From NCBI RefSeq assembly GCF_002077945.1, contig NZ_LVYD01000060.1:1-64000 (forward strand): 64,000 bases of DNA. Direction: 5' to 3'. This DNA comes from Niastella vici. GTDB taxonomy: Bacteria > Bacteroidota > Bacteroidia > Chitinophagales > Chitinophagaceae. Each line of letters starts with the position of its first letter. Positions within the stretch are counted from its first letter, which is position 1. The position numbers were made by a program, and so were the translations under genes. Under the pieces are notes generated by a model, which was not told the DNA's origin, searched no databases, and was given only the letters and a program-made list of their open reading frames with translations. This document shows, one piece after another, positions 53,413 through 61,231 of the stretch.

Positions 53413-53581
53413 TTTTTTCTTTTAAAATGGCCAGTACTTTGTCAACACATTCCTTGATGAGGTCTTCGCCCGGTGCGGCGTTGGAGGAAGCTCCCTTGCC
53501 CGGGGCATTTGTTCCGGTGCCGGGGGCCTGAGCGCCATCAACGGTTGCCTTGATCACCAGTTCTCTTATTTCAATTGGCAT
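53402..53581 (-). CDS. DUF5908-family small eCIS protein
   Basis: A 59-residue protein starting M-P-I-E-I-R-E-L-V-I-K-A-T-V, the hallmark of the DUF5908 family found between tube and LysM genes in Bacteroidota eCIS operons. The middle is Gly/Ala/Pro-rich and low-complexity, and the end is a short charged helix (C-V-D-K-V-L-A-I-L-K-E-K). The reading frame is closed by TAG at 53402-53404, and the gene overlaps the next start by 11 bases. Its role in the particle is not known. Confidence 0.8.
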   Translation of the reverse strand: MPIEIRELVIKATVDGAQAPGTGTNAPGKGASSNAAPGEDLIKECVDKVLAILKEKNER

Positions 53582-53590
53582 TACTGACAG

Positions 53591-54091
53591 TTATTTGGTG
53601 TTGAAAGACTTTAACTCGGAAAATATCAGGCGGTTGTAATTGAGTTCCAGGGTTTCTATCAGCACTTCACTTCTTTCGGCATTCATTTCAGCGATCTTCC
53701 AGCTTCTTGGCCATACATTGGTTACCGTCCAGCTCATCAATGGCTGGTGATCTTCGCCCAACAGATCGATAATAACGGTATCAATCACCTGGAAATTCTC
53801 GTTTCCGGTAGCCGCATCAAATGGTTCGCCTTCAAAGGTTTTTTTCAGCCAGTTGGCAACAGGGGAACTGAGGGGGCCTATGAGGCCTCTTTTCAGTACC
53901 AGGGGACCAAACCTTCTTCGGGTGGGGATCACGTGTTCGAACCGGTTTTCCCCACCTTCCTTGATGGTTTCAATATCAAGCGTTGAGTCGAGGCCGGCCA
54001 CCGATTGAAATCTTACATCAACCGAACCCCTGTCGCCCGCTGAAAAATGTACCGCGAAATGAAAACCTGTTGTTTGATAGAATGTATCCAT
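53591..54091 (-). CDS. eCIS inner tube protein, second type (Afp5-like)
   Basis: A 166-residue protein of the gp19/Hcp-like tail-tube family. It has F-Q-S-V-A-G-L-D (as in tube proteins V-S-G-L), R-R-R-F-G-P-L-V-L-K-R-G and L-M-S-W-T-V-T-N-V-W-P. It is a diverged paralogue of the neighbouring tube gene and probably forms the tube initiator ring near the baseplate, as Afp5 does. Four bases separate it from that gene. Confidence 0.88.
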   Translation of the reverse strand: MDTFYQTTGFHFAVHFSAGDRGSVDVRFQSVAGLDSTLDIETIKEGGENRFEHVIPTRRRFGPLVLKRGLIGPLSSPVANWLKKTFEGEPFDAATGNENFQVIDTVIIDLLGEDHQPLMSWTVTNVWPRSWKIAEMNAERSEVLIETLELNYNRLIFSELKSFNTK

Positions 54092-54095
54092 TCAT

Positions 54096-54560
54096 TTACT
54101 TTTTCGCTTCTACAATCGTAAGCCCTTCATGCGCCAGTTCCATGCTTTCGATAGCGATCTCGCTGGCATCTGCCTTCAGATCGGATGAAGTGACCTTGGT
54201 GGGCCATGCTTTGGCAACCGACCAGCTTATAACCGGTTTATGCTCTTCATCGAGCAGGCGGATGGTTACATCCCTTCTGAATTTTTCTTTTCCTTCCTGG
54301 AACATCATGGTCTTTTTCCATTGCTCAAAGAATTCGAAATCGCCGGCAAAAGTGCCGCGTTTGAGGGTGATGTTCTTGTACTCGGTTAAACCGGGCTGTT
54401 TGGTTTTATTGAATTGCGGGCTGCTGCCTTCGCGGTATTCAATCACCTTTGTTTCAAAATCCAATCCGCTTACTTCGGTGAAGCCTATCCGGGTTCCGCC
54501 CCAATCCAGTTGAAAATGGAACTTTGGGAGCGGGTATGTTTTTTTTGGATCGTCTGCCAT
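54096..54560 (-). CDS. eCIS inner tube protein (Afp1-like)
   Basis: A 154-residue tail-tube protein with F-T-E-V-S-G-L-D, N-I-T-L-K-R-G and I-S-W-S-V-A-K-A-W-P-T-K. It forms the hollow shaft of stacked hexamers through which cargo passes. The position just after the sheath gene and the family length (about 150) support it as the main tube subunit. Confidence 0.9.
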   Translation of the reverse strand: MADDPKKTYPLPKFHFQLDWGGTRIGFTEVSGLDFETKVIEYREGSSPQFNKTKQPGLTEYKNITLKRGTFAGDFEFFEQWKKTMMFQEGKEKFRRDVTIRLLDEEHKPVISWSVAKAWPTKVTSSDLKADASEIAIESMELAHEGLTIVEAKK

Positions 54561-54589
54561 GAGTTGTAATTTTTATTTGTTGAATGAGC

Positions 54590-55978
54590 TTATTTTTCGC
54601 TGAGCATTTTGTGCATGAAGGTGAGCACGATGAATTCGGCGGGCCGTACCACGGCCATGCCTATTTCTACGATCATTCTGCCTTCCCAGATATCGAGCTC
54701 GGTCATGGTGCTGCCCAGTCCAATGTGAACGTAGAAGGCTTCCGCTGTAGAAGCGCCCATGAGGGCCCCGTTCTTCCATTGGGTAGTGAGGTAATTTTCG
54801 ATCATCGATTTTACCCGCGTCCAGGTGTTCTGGTCATTGGGTTCAAACACGAATTGTTCGGTAGCGTTCTTGACAGATTCTTCTACCATGTTGAAGAAGC
54901 GGCGAACCGGAACATAACGCCATTCATTATCATTACCGGCCAGTGTTCTGGCGCCCCAGATAATAGCCGGGCCGCGGCCGGGGAATGAACGGATAACATC
55001 GATTGATTTGCCCGATACTTCATCAACGTTGAGGCCGGCCTGTTGTTTACCGGTAACGATGAGCTGGGGGCGGGTGGCGCGACTGATATTTACATTGGCC
55101 GGCGCTTTCCATACACCGCGTAAATTGTCGGTAGCGGCGTATTGACCCACCACGGCTGGCGCAGCTGGTAACAACATCTCCAGCCCATTGATGGCGGCTT
55201 TGGCCATATTGTAATACTTTAAATTAGCTGCTTTCAATGCATCGAGCGTGGCAGAACCGCCCACGCCGGTAACTGTTACTAAGGTTTCGTCGGAGTAATC
55301 GTATGTAAGCAGGGTATATAGCCTGGGGTAATAGGCCGCTCCATATTTCAACTTCAGCACATCGTTGGAAAGGGTGCTGCGAAGATCGGCCGCGGCGGTG
55401 GCGCCACTTGGGTATACATCCATTACGGTGAACCTGTCCTGCAATTCAACACACTGGTCAAGGGCTTTGTCAAAAATGCCATAGTATTGAGCAACGGCCG
55501 ATCCGCCGGTAATATTAACGGCTTCGGGAACCACCAACAGGGTTACTTCATTGATAGTGCCTGCATCATCGATGCCATGTTCGAGGTCGGTGTTAGTGAT
55601 CGCTCCCGGGTAAATGCCTACTGAAATAATATAGCATGGCCCGCCGCCATTGGCAAAGAATAATTGCATGGAGTAGTACAACAGATGTACCGAGGCTGTG
55701 GCCGGGTTAATAGTGGCAGTCACCGCTACATCTGATGTTCCGGCGCCGGTAAAGGCCGCCACCAAACCTGTTTCCGGATCGGCTTTGCCAAAATATCTTT
55801 CATATTCCAGCATGGAGGTGATCCTGGTTGGCTTTCTGATTAGATCACCTGCAATTTTCAGGTCTGCCTTTTGGGTATACCCTATAAAGGCAGGAATGGC
55901 TGTTTCTACTGACGCGATGGAGGGTGGAAGCTTGGGTATTTCTTGAATATAGACACCCGGTGTTTTAAAATCTAGCAT
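54590..55978 (-). CDS. eCIS contractile sheath protein
   Basis: A 462-residue phage-tail-sheath-family protein. It starts M-L-D-F-K-T-P-G-V-Y-I-Q-E-I, the strand exchanged between subunits. C-terminal sheath motifs include G-P-A-I-I-W-G-A-R-T-L, R-F-F-N-M-V-E-E-S and the region near the C-terminus, V-V-R-P-A-E-F-I-V. It is the only sheath gene here, whereas Afp and PVC carry three, so one subunit probably forms the whole sheath. It follows the unknown 436-residue gene by 32 bases and precedes the tube gene by 29. Confidence 0.93.
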   Translation of the reverse strand: MLDFKTPGVYIQEIPKLPPSIASVETAIPAFIGYTQKADLKIAGDLIRKPTRITSMLEYERYFGKADPETGLVAAFTGAGTSDVAVTATINPATASVHLLYYSMQLFFANGGGPCYIISVGIYPGAITNTDLEHGIDDAGTINEVTLLVVPEAVNITGGSAVAQYYGIFDKALDQCVELQDRFTVMDVYPSGATAAADLRSTLSNDVLKLKYGAAYYPRLYTLLTYDYSDETLVTVTGVGGSATLDALKAANLKYYNMAKAAINGLEMLLPAAPAVVGQYAATDNLRGVWKAPANVNISRATRPQLIVTGKQQAGLNVDEVSGKSIDVIRSFPGRGPAIIWGARTLAGNDNEWRYVPVRRFFNMVEESVKNATEQFVFEPNDQNTWTRVKSMIENYLTTQWKNGALMGASTAEAFYVHIGLGSTMTELDIWEGRMIVEIGMAVVRPAEFIVLTFMHKMLSEK

Positions 55979-56010
55979 TTTTATTCAGTTGACTGTGAAT
56001 GGATGTTGTT

Positions 56011-57321
56011 TTATACCAGTGGAAATAAATTTGATTGTGGCACCTGCATGTTCAGGGTGATCTTGTTCCCATCTCTTCGTACCTCCATATCGGGGTCAGG
56101 ATTCGGAAGCAGCTGGAAACTGTTATCGGGCTTTTTCAATTTCACAGGTGTGTAACTCATAGGCACCGGATTCTTGGATACAAGTACGCCGCTGTTGTCA
56201 TTTAGCAGGTCGGTGGTTGCCGGCGTCAATTTGAATTTCTTTTGCCGGTTATTGGAATATTGCCAGTAGGCCGACTTGCTCTTCATCCACAGTTCGAAAA
56301 TGGGGGCGGGTTGTTTTATACCGCCCGGCGATATGCGGGTAAAAAGATAGCCGCTGGCGTCGAGCAGGTCAAAGCTGGCGTTTGCCGGTTTTATTACCAG
56401 GTCAATTACGCCAATGCAGGAAGCAGGCTCTATGGCATCGTGGGCAAAAAGAAGGTTGTTGAACGTTTTTGAATAGCCGCCGCTCCCTGTTACTTCCAGT
56501 TTGTATAACTGATCGGGCGTTACTGCCTGGTAGCTGATGGCTTTTACGATCTCTTTATTGGTATGGAAATCGACGGTGACATTTTGCATGGGTTTGGGCG
56601 AGGCGAGATCGAGCTGTTGCACTATCGTACTGGTTGAATCTTTTAAAATGAAACTGGCATTGGTGATGTTGTCAAGCTCATTGAACGTATACACAAATGT
56701 CAGCGGCAACAGCAGGGCGTCGTTTGTATTAATATATTGTGTGCCTGGCAGCGTGAGCCAGGGATCAATTGCCCCATTGTTTAAAAATGATTTGGCTATG
56801 CCGGCATGTAAGGCGAGCTCACTTTGCACATATGATTGGGTGTTAACAAATGCAGGGATTGGGGCCGTTAAAAAAGGGAATGTTCTGGCCGCAGTAAGGT
56901 CGTTGCTGCTGAAATACCATAATGGTTGTAATGGCCCCGGGCTGATCTCTGCGGAATACCGGCTGATATTTTTTTTCGGCCGCACCATTATGCGCAGGCA
57001 AAGCTCATTGGGCAGGTTTACAAAAGGCCGGTAAACAATAGTGCCATCCATCAGTTTTTCTTTTCTGCATTGTACGGCCAGTTTGAAACCGGCGTAGGCG
57101 GGTAACACCCGCACATAATGGTCGGGGAAAGTATTGTTGGTGGAATGGGCAACAAATTCAAGGTCTTCGTGAATGGAAGGCAGGTCTTTCACAAACCGGT
57201 CGAACAGGAAATTCATCCGGTCCTGCTGAGCGGCTTTTTCAAAAATGGTTTCACCCTTTTCCAGCGTGCAATAATATTCATGCAGCCATTTTACCTCACA
57301 TAATATTTTATATATGGTCAT
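56011..57321 (-). CDS. Conserved-position eCIS protein of unknown function
   Basis: A 436-residue protein between the DUF4255 gene and the sheath gene, with gaps of four and 32 bases, so it belongs to the operon. I do not recognise a domain. There is no signal peptide or membrane segment. The sequence is rich in beta-strand and aromatic residues with segments such as F-V-N-L-P-N-E-L-C-L-R-I-M-V-R-P-K and F-V-Y-T-F-N-E-L-D, compatible with Ig-like folds. As no separate tail-fibre gene (Afp13) is seen in the operon, this protein is one candidate for a surface or receptor-related part; a cap or assembly factor is equally possible. Confidence 0.6.
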   Translation of the reverse strand: MTIYKILCEVKWLHEYYCTLEKGETIFEKAAQQDRMNFLFDRFVKDLPSIHEDLEFVAHSTNNTFPDHYVRVLPAYAGFKLAVQCRKEKLMDGTIVYRPFVNLPNELCLRIMVRPKKNISRYSAEISPGPLQPLWYFSSNDLTAARTFPFLTAPIPAFVNTQSYVQSELALHAGIAKSFLNNGAIDPWLTLPGTQYINTNDALLLPLTFVYTFNELDNITNASFILKDSTSTIVQQLDLASPKPMQNVTVDFHTNKEIVKAISYQAVTPDQLYKLEVTGSGGYSKTFNNLLFAHDAIEPASCIGVIDLVIKPANASFDLLDASGYLFTRISPGGIKQPAPIFELWMKSKSAYWQYSNNRQKKFKLTPATTDLLNDNSGVLVSKNPVPMSYTPVKLKKPDNSFQLLPNPDPDMEVRRDGNKITLNMQVPQSNLFPLV

Positions 57322-57325
57322 GCTA

Positions 57326-57952
57326 TTATGGGTGCTTTTTTATAACGTTGGTGGTTACTTCTTCTATCAGCGGTACTTCTCTTCTTATACTTCTTTCTGT
57401 AATGCTCACCATACGTACCTTATACATAACGAATGGGATCTGGCGGCCGCCCAGTGAACCCCAGAGATGGTTGATTTGCTCGAAAGTGAGGGTATACATT
57501 TCGAGGTTCAGCTTCAGCGATGCGATATCGGGGTTTGAAAAATCGCTCAATTCGGGCGGAAGCGGTACTGATGAAGTGGCAGGCGTAAAAATATTTTTCC
57601 CCTGAAAAAATTCTATCACCAGGGAAAGGCGGTGTAATGATTGTACATAACCGTTATTGGGTGGCACCCCGCCGGGAAAATTGGCGGTTATAAGTACATA
57701 GAGGTTCAGATAAACAGGCCGGTTCTCATACCGCGCTTTGCCATCGGGCCATTTGCTGAATGTTTGTCCGTTTTTAAAACTGCTTTCTTCTTCAATGTTA
57801 ACGAGCGAGATAATAATATTATCCTGCAGGTCGGCGCCATGCTCTGTTTCGAAAAGACCAATATTTTCGATGATCACATCGGCCGGATCGCCTTGTGTTA
57901 CCATATAGGCCGTCAATTCCTCGCGCAAAAGGATCAAGGCATTTGCTATCAT
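57326..57952 (-). CDS. DUF4255 (Pvc16/Afp16-like) tail terminator
   Basis: A 208-residue DUF4255 family protein (PF14065), first gene of the operon. In Afp/PVC the equivalent Afp16/Pvc16 caps the tube and sheath and stops their growth. It shows the family start M-I-A-N-A-L-I-L-L-R-E-E-L, the middle S-L-V-N-I-E-E-E, Y-L-N-L-Y-V-L-I-T-A and V-E-F-F-Q-G-K. The ATG at 57952 is chosen because the upstream in-frame 16 codons are Asn/His-rich and unlike the family. The operon promoter must lie in the 57953-58438 spacer. Confidence 0.88.
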   Translation of the reverse strand: MIANALILLREELTAYMVTQGDPADVIIENIGLFETEHGADLQDNIIISLVNIEEESSFKNGQTFSKWPDGKARYENRPVYLNLYVLITANFPGGVPPNNGYVQSLHRLSLVIEFFQGKNIFTPATSSVPLPPELSDFSNPDIASLKLNLEMYTLTFEQINHLWGSLGGRQIPFVMYKVRMVSITERSIRREVPLIEEVTTNVIKKHP

Positions 57953-58438
57953 ATTATTATTTCGGTTTGGGCAAAAGTTGTACGATGCGTGGTTGTACAC
58001 ACATGCACACTTTTAGCATTACCATAAAAAGATTTAAATCAGCAAAAGGACAGCAAAATCTGCTTCACAATCCAGGACAATAGGATATCTGATGCGATAG
58101 TATCAGCAAGAATAATTCTCAAAAGGGTTACAGAAGCTACTAATTCAGGAAACTTTTCTCGGGATTATGTTCAGGGGTTTATAATATATTAAAAGTACAA
58201 TGATCTTACATCTTCCCAATACCACTAAGTGGTAAAATTTTTCCACATATGATGTGAATTGACGATCATGCCTGTTCGATTGCCAATGGAGTGGTTCCGG
58301 TAAACCCGTTTTTCCATTCGTTGAATAAATGATGTCGTTCGTTGAAACGGCTTTTTAGAATAATTTATATAAGTGCAATTATTTATATCAGGTAGCGTTT
58401 AGATAAGTTGGTATGATAAAAATGCCAGTACATTATCT
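57953..58438. other. Divergent spacer upstream of the eCIS operon
   Basis: About 490 AT-rich bases between the eCIS operon (minus) and the lipoprotein esterase (plus). A perfect palindrome TACCACT-A-AGTGGTA at 58220-58234 is a likely regulator site. A direct repeat of ATTTATAT occurs near 58365-58390. No coding stretch and no exact TAnnTTTG promoter were found on either strand. Confidence 0.4.
58220..58234. promoter_or_regulatory. Perfect 7-1-7 palindrome, candidate operator
   Basis: TACCACT and AGTGGTA are exact inverse complements separated by one A. The site is about 270 bases upstream of the first eCIS gene and 205 bases upstream of the divergent esterase. Its shape resembles two-heptamer sites of LuxR/NarL-type regulators. 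The binding protein is unknown. Confidence 0.35.
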
Positions 58439-59668
58439 ATGAAAAAAGGAAGCTTCATTGGCCTGGTTTCCATACTATTGTATTGTTCCTGCCAGAAATC
58501 TTCAAGCAATGACCCGGCACCTGTTACCAATTCAGACAGCGCTACCGTAACCGTGGTAAATGGTTATGGCAGTGGTAAATACAAGATCGGCGACACCGTG
58601 CACATTTGGGCCAACCCAACTTCGGATAGTTATGTTTTTGATCAGTGGACCGGCTACAGCAGCCTGTTGCAGAACAGTGGTGAATGGCATAATGAGTTTA
58701 TAATGCCATCACAGAATGTGACTGTAACGGGTAACCAGAAAGCCATTACGCCATTTACCCTGAAGTATGAAAAGATCAAAGGCGTGAGCATTTCCAAGAA
58801 CGTATATTATTATTTTCCCACCACGCAAAAAGGAGTGGCTTTTCTGCTACACGGTTCCGGTGGCAATGCGTTGAACCTGGTTACCAACTATGAGTGGTTG
58901 CAAATGATCAAAGACCTGGTAACAGCCGGTTATGCCATCATTGTAACCGAGGCGGAAGAGGCTTCTTTGAATAAGGACGTGAACGGTAATGGTTCCATTC
59001 AATGGAATACCACCCCGGTCGATAGTACTACCAATGTTGATCTGGGTAATATAAAAGCCCTGCGCGATACATTTTATGCAAGAGGTTATACCAATGCGTC
59101 GGTACCCCTGTATTCAATTGGTATGAGCAATGGGGGGGCATTCTCCTGCATCTTGTCGTATGTATTCAAATTTAAATCGGGTGTGTCTTATTGCGCCCAG
59201 GCGTATAAGGCCATATTTAATGTATCAACCGTGCCTTACCAGTTCTGTATGGCAAAGAACGATGATCAGCCCGAAGTTGGCGCAACGGGTAATGCCGACG
59301 CGCTCACCAATTCGCAGGGGCTTAATAGCCGCGGTGTATGCAGTAAATACTTCATAACCGATCGCAGTCCGGTGTATCCCGAGCGTTTTGCGCGGTTGTC
59401 AGATATCAGCGTTGCTACCTCAACGGCGATCTTTAAGGAGCTCAAGAATAACAACTGGCTCACCGATAAAAACTTTATGAAAGCAAACTCTGATAGTGTG
59501 TCAAAAGTTTGCCTGGCCAATACGGCTACCTATCCAACGTATAATTCATTGAACGCGGTGCTGCGCTATTTTGTGAACATGGAGATCGATGTGATGTTCG
59601 CGGGGCATCAGTTCTATAGCGATTTTGACAAAACCACGATAAAGTTTTTGGATTCGAGGTGTCAGTAA
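58439..59668 (+). CDS. Exported alpha/beta-hydrolase lipoprotein
   Basis: A 409-residue lipoprotein with Cys16 or Cys18 as the lipid site. A small beta-rich domain (about 35-100) with G-D-T-V-H-I-W-A and F-D-Q-W-T-G-Y resembles Listeria-Bacteroides (InlB B)/bacterial-repeat modules, which are often found on surface proteins. The alpha/beta-hydrolase domain (about 120-405) has the oxyanion segment L-L-H-G-S-G-G, nucleophile Ser230 in G-M-S-N-G-G, and a late His in F-A-G-H-Q-F-Y. Esterase or lipase activity on an extracellular substrate is inferred. It stands alone, divergent from the eCIS operon and convergent with the next gene across a strong terminator. Confidence 0.75.
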   Translation: MKKGSFIGLVSILLYCSCQKSSSNDPAPVTNSDSATVTVVNGYGSGKYKIGDTVHIWANPTSDSYVFDQWTGYSSLLQNSGEWHNEFIMPSQNVTVTGNQKAITPFTLKYEKIKGVSISKNVYYYFPTTQKGVAFLLHGSGGNALNLVTNYEWLQMIKDLVTAGYAIIVTEAEEASLNKDVNGNGSIQWNTTPVDSTTNVDLGNIKALRDTFYARGYTNASVPLYSIGMSNGGAFSCILSYVFKFKSGVSYCAQAYKAIFNVSTVPYQFCMAKNDDQPEVGATGNADALTNSQGLNSRGVCSKYFITDRSPVYPERFARLSDISVATSTAIFKELKNNNWLTDKNFMKANSDSVSKVCLANTATYPTYNSLNAVLRYFVNMEIDVMFAGHQFYSDFDKTTIKFLDSRCQ

Positions 59669-59693
59669 AGACGGGTTTATAAGTTTGTGAGTT

Positions 59694-59740
59694 AAACCAG
59701 TTGAAAAGTTGATAGTTCCTGTCAGCTTTTCAACTGGTTT
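59694..59740. terminator. Strong bidirectional terminator between convergent genes
   Basis: AAACCAGTTGAAAAG and CTTTTCAACTGGTTT form a perfect 15-bp stem. It extends by four more pairs (one G-U) to a 9-base loop, then ATTTTCTTC follows. It lies 26 bases after the hydrolase stop and serves the convergent esterase as well. Confidence 0.75.
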
Positions 59741-59865
59741 ATTTTCTTCAGATAGTATTCTCTCACATCGCTCTATTTATAGTAGGGCCATTCACTGACT
59801 TTAAAGCTGCGGTAGGCGGGTGACAGGTCGTAAAACCGCAACAAAGTATCCAGGGAGACTGTGAT

Positions 59866-60858
59866 CTATCTGATCTTCCTGAAGGGTGTTTTATTATTTT
59901 CATAAACAATAAAACCGGTCGCCTTTCCTGCTTTACCTGTTACGAATTGGATCTCCACCGGAAGGTGCTTGTCTATAAAAAATACTGTTTCAGAAGCCGC
60001 CAGCAAAGGGAACGTTTTATTCCGGTGCGTAGCCTGCAACCCATTTTCCTTTACCTGCACCACAACGGTATCATTTTCCAAACCGACATAGGTTCCGGAA
60101 TACTTTTCAAGCAACCTGGTATTGACGGTAGTTGACTGCGTATATTCGAATTTCTTTTGTGATAACAGCCATTGATATAAACTGTCATTGTTGTACGTTG
60201 CCGTCCAGCTATCGTGTTCCGCATCCGGATATACGGTAAGCTTTGCGGCGGGGTTATAGACCTTGAGTGCGCTGATCATTTTTTGACTAAAAGCCAGGGG
60301 AACGTTGTTATCCTTGGCTCCATGAAAACACCAGACGGCGGTATGGCGAAGTTTCCAGATCTCAGCCGTGTCGCCGCCACCGCAAATAGGAACTATGGCT
60401 GCAAATTCTTCGGGGTGTTCAATGGCAAGGCTCCAGGTGCCAAACCCGCCCATGCTTAAACCCGTTAAATATATTCTGTCTGCATCCACCCGGTATTTCT
60501 GTTTACAGGACTGCAAAAGGGCATACAGATCGGCTGTTGACCACCGCTGCTCCTGTTGGGACGTTTGAGGAGAAACTACAATGAAAGGGAATTTTTTTCC
60601 CTGTGCTACCAGTTTGGGCGGGCCATGTTTTTTAACCTTTTCAAGATCATCACCTCTTTCTCCGCTTCCATGAAGAAAGATCAGTAAGGGCCACTTTTTC
60701 AAAGTATCCTGCTGCTGGTAACCGTCAGGAAGATACAACAGGTAGTTAACAGCTCTTATATATTGTTCATTCGTTTGCTGCGCCTTAGCAGGCAGGCTTA
60801 TTGTCAAAGCCCAAAAACAGGTGACGCATATTAGTAGTGTTTTATTAACAATTCTCAT
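59866..60858 (-). CDS. Secreted prolyl-oligopeptidase-like esterase
   Basis: A 330-residue secreted alpha/beta-hydrolase with a signal peptide ending near residue 27 (L-P-A-K-A-Q). The triad is visible: Ser135 in G-L-S-M-G-G-F-G-T-W, Asp183 in H-G-A-K-D-N-N-V-P and His215 in D-A-E-H-D-S-W. The oxyanion segment F-L-H-G-S-G-E-R-G-D places it with the COG4099/carboxylesterase-type 'predicted peptidases' often found with glycan-degrading genes. A C-terminal extension (about 240-330) forms a small beta-domain. The TAG stop is followed in frame by 30 coding-like codons to a second TAG, which may mark a shortened C-terminus. Confidence 0.82.
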   Translation of the reverse strand: MRIVNKTLLICVTCFWALTISLPAKAQQTNEQYIRAVNYLLYLPDGYQQQDTLKKWPLLIFLHGSGERGDDLEKVKKHGPPKLVAQGKKFPFIVVSPQTSQQEQRWSTADLYALLQSCKQKYRVDADRIYLTGLSMGGFGTWSLAIEHPEEFAAIVPICGGGDTAEIWKLRHTAVWCFHGAKDNNVPLAFSQKMISALKVYNPAAKLTVYPDAEHDSWTATYNNDSLYQWLLSQKKFEYTQSTTVNTRLLEKYSGTYVGLENDTVVVQVKENGLQATHRNKTFPLLAASETVFFIDKHLPVEIQFVTGKAGKATGFIVYENNKTPFRKIR

Positions 60859-60911
60859 TGAATGGGTTTTTATTTATTCCTGATGGAATTTACTAAGAAA
60901 GTGCCACATAG

Positions 60912-61010
60912 AACAATACCGCAGGACAAACCCTGTGGGAAGACCCGCAAGGATATATCAACAACTCGCCCAGCTTCAGGGCTAACATGATCACTACACC
61001 GGTGCGCATA
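60912..61010 (+). pseudogene. Remnant of an S9-type prolyl oligopeptidase gene
   Basis: A short open stretch of 33 codons between two stops. It contains L-W-E-D-P-Q-G-Y-I-N-N-S-P-S-F-R-A-N and T-T-P-V, the pattern of the C-terminal catalytic part of S9 peptidases (L-W-x-x-P-x-x-Y-I-x-N-S-P-x-F). Nothing before or after it continues this domain. It is read as an eroded fragment; a second coding-like run (61003-61101) in another frame ends with a stop at 61099 and was not identified. Confidence 0.4.
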
Positions 61011-61013
61011 TGA

Positions 61014-61231
61014 TTTCTACAATCATCCTAAAAAGAATGTACCTGTACTCGGGGTTCGTAAACAACTCCATAATAAAATTGAGGACCACTTCATACCGTG
61101 AAAACACCTTTTTTTGCCTTAGTTAAGTAAAATAGAGGAACCCTTCTTCGGTTATTTCTTTAAATATTAGTAATCTCGATACCAGGAGATCGTTTGGTTT
61201 CCATCCTAACTGTTGTAATAATATACAGGAT
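61014..61231. other. Spacer upstream of the hydrolase/TIR/ATPase operon
   Basis: AT-rich spacer that should hold the promoter of the operon. An imperfect dyad ATCTC/GAGAT at about 61171-61188 was noted, and ACAGGA just before the ATG at 61232 is a fair ribosome site. No exact Bacteroidota promoter was found. Confidence 0.3.

Noticed and set aside
31762-57952. Integrated prophage or type VI secretion system
   Set aside because: There is no integrase, capsid, terminase or lysis gene, and no TssJLM membrane complex; DUF4255, DUF5908, DUF4157 and an AAA+ ATPase point to eCIS.
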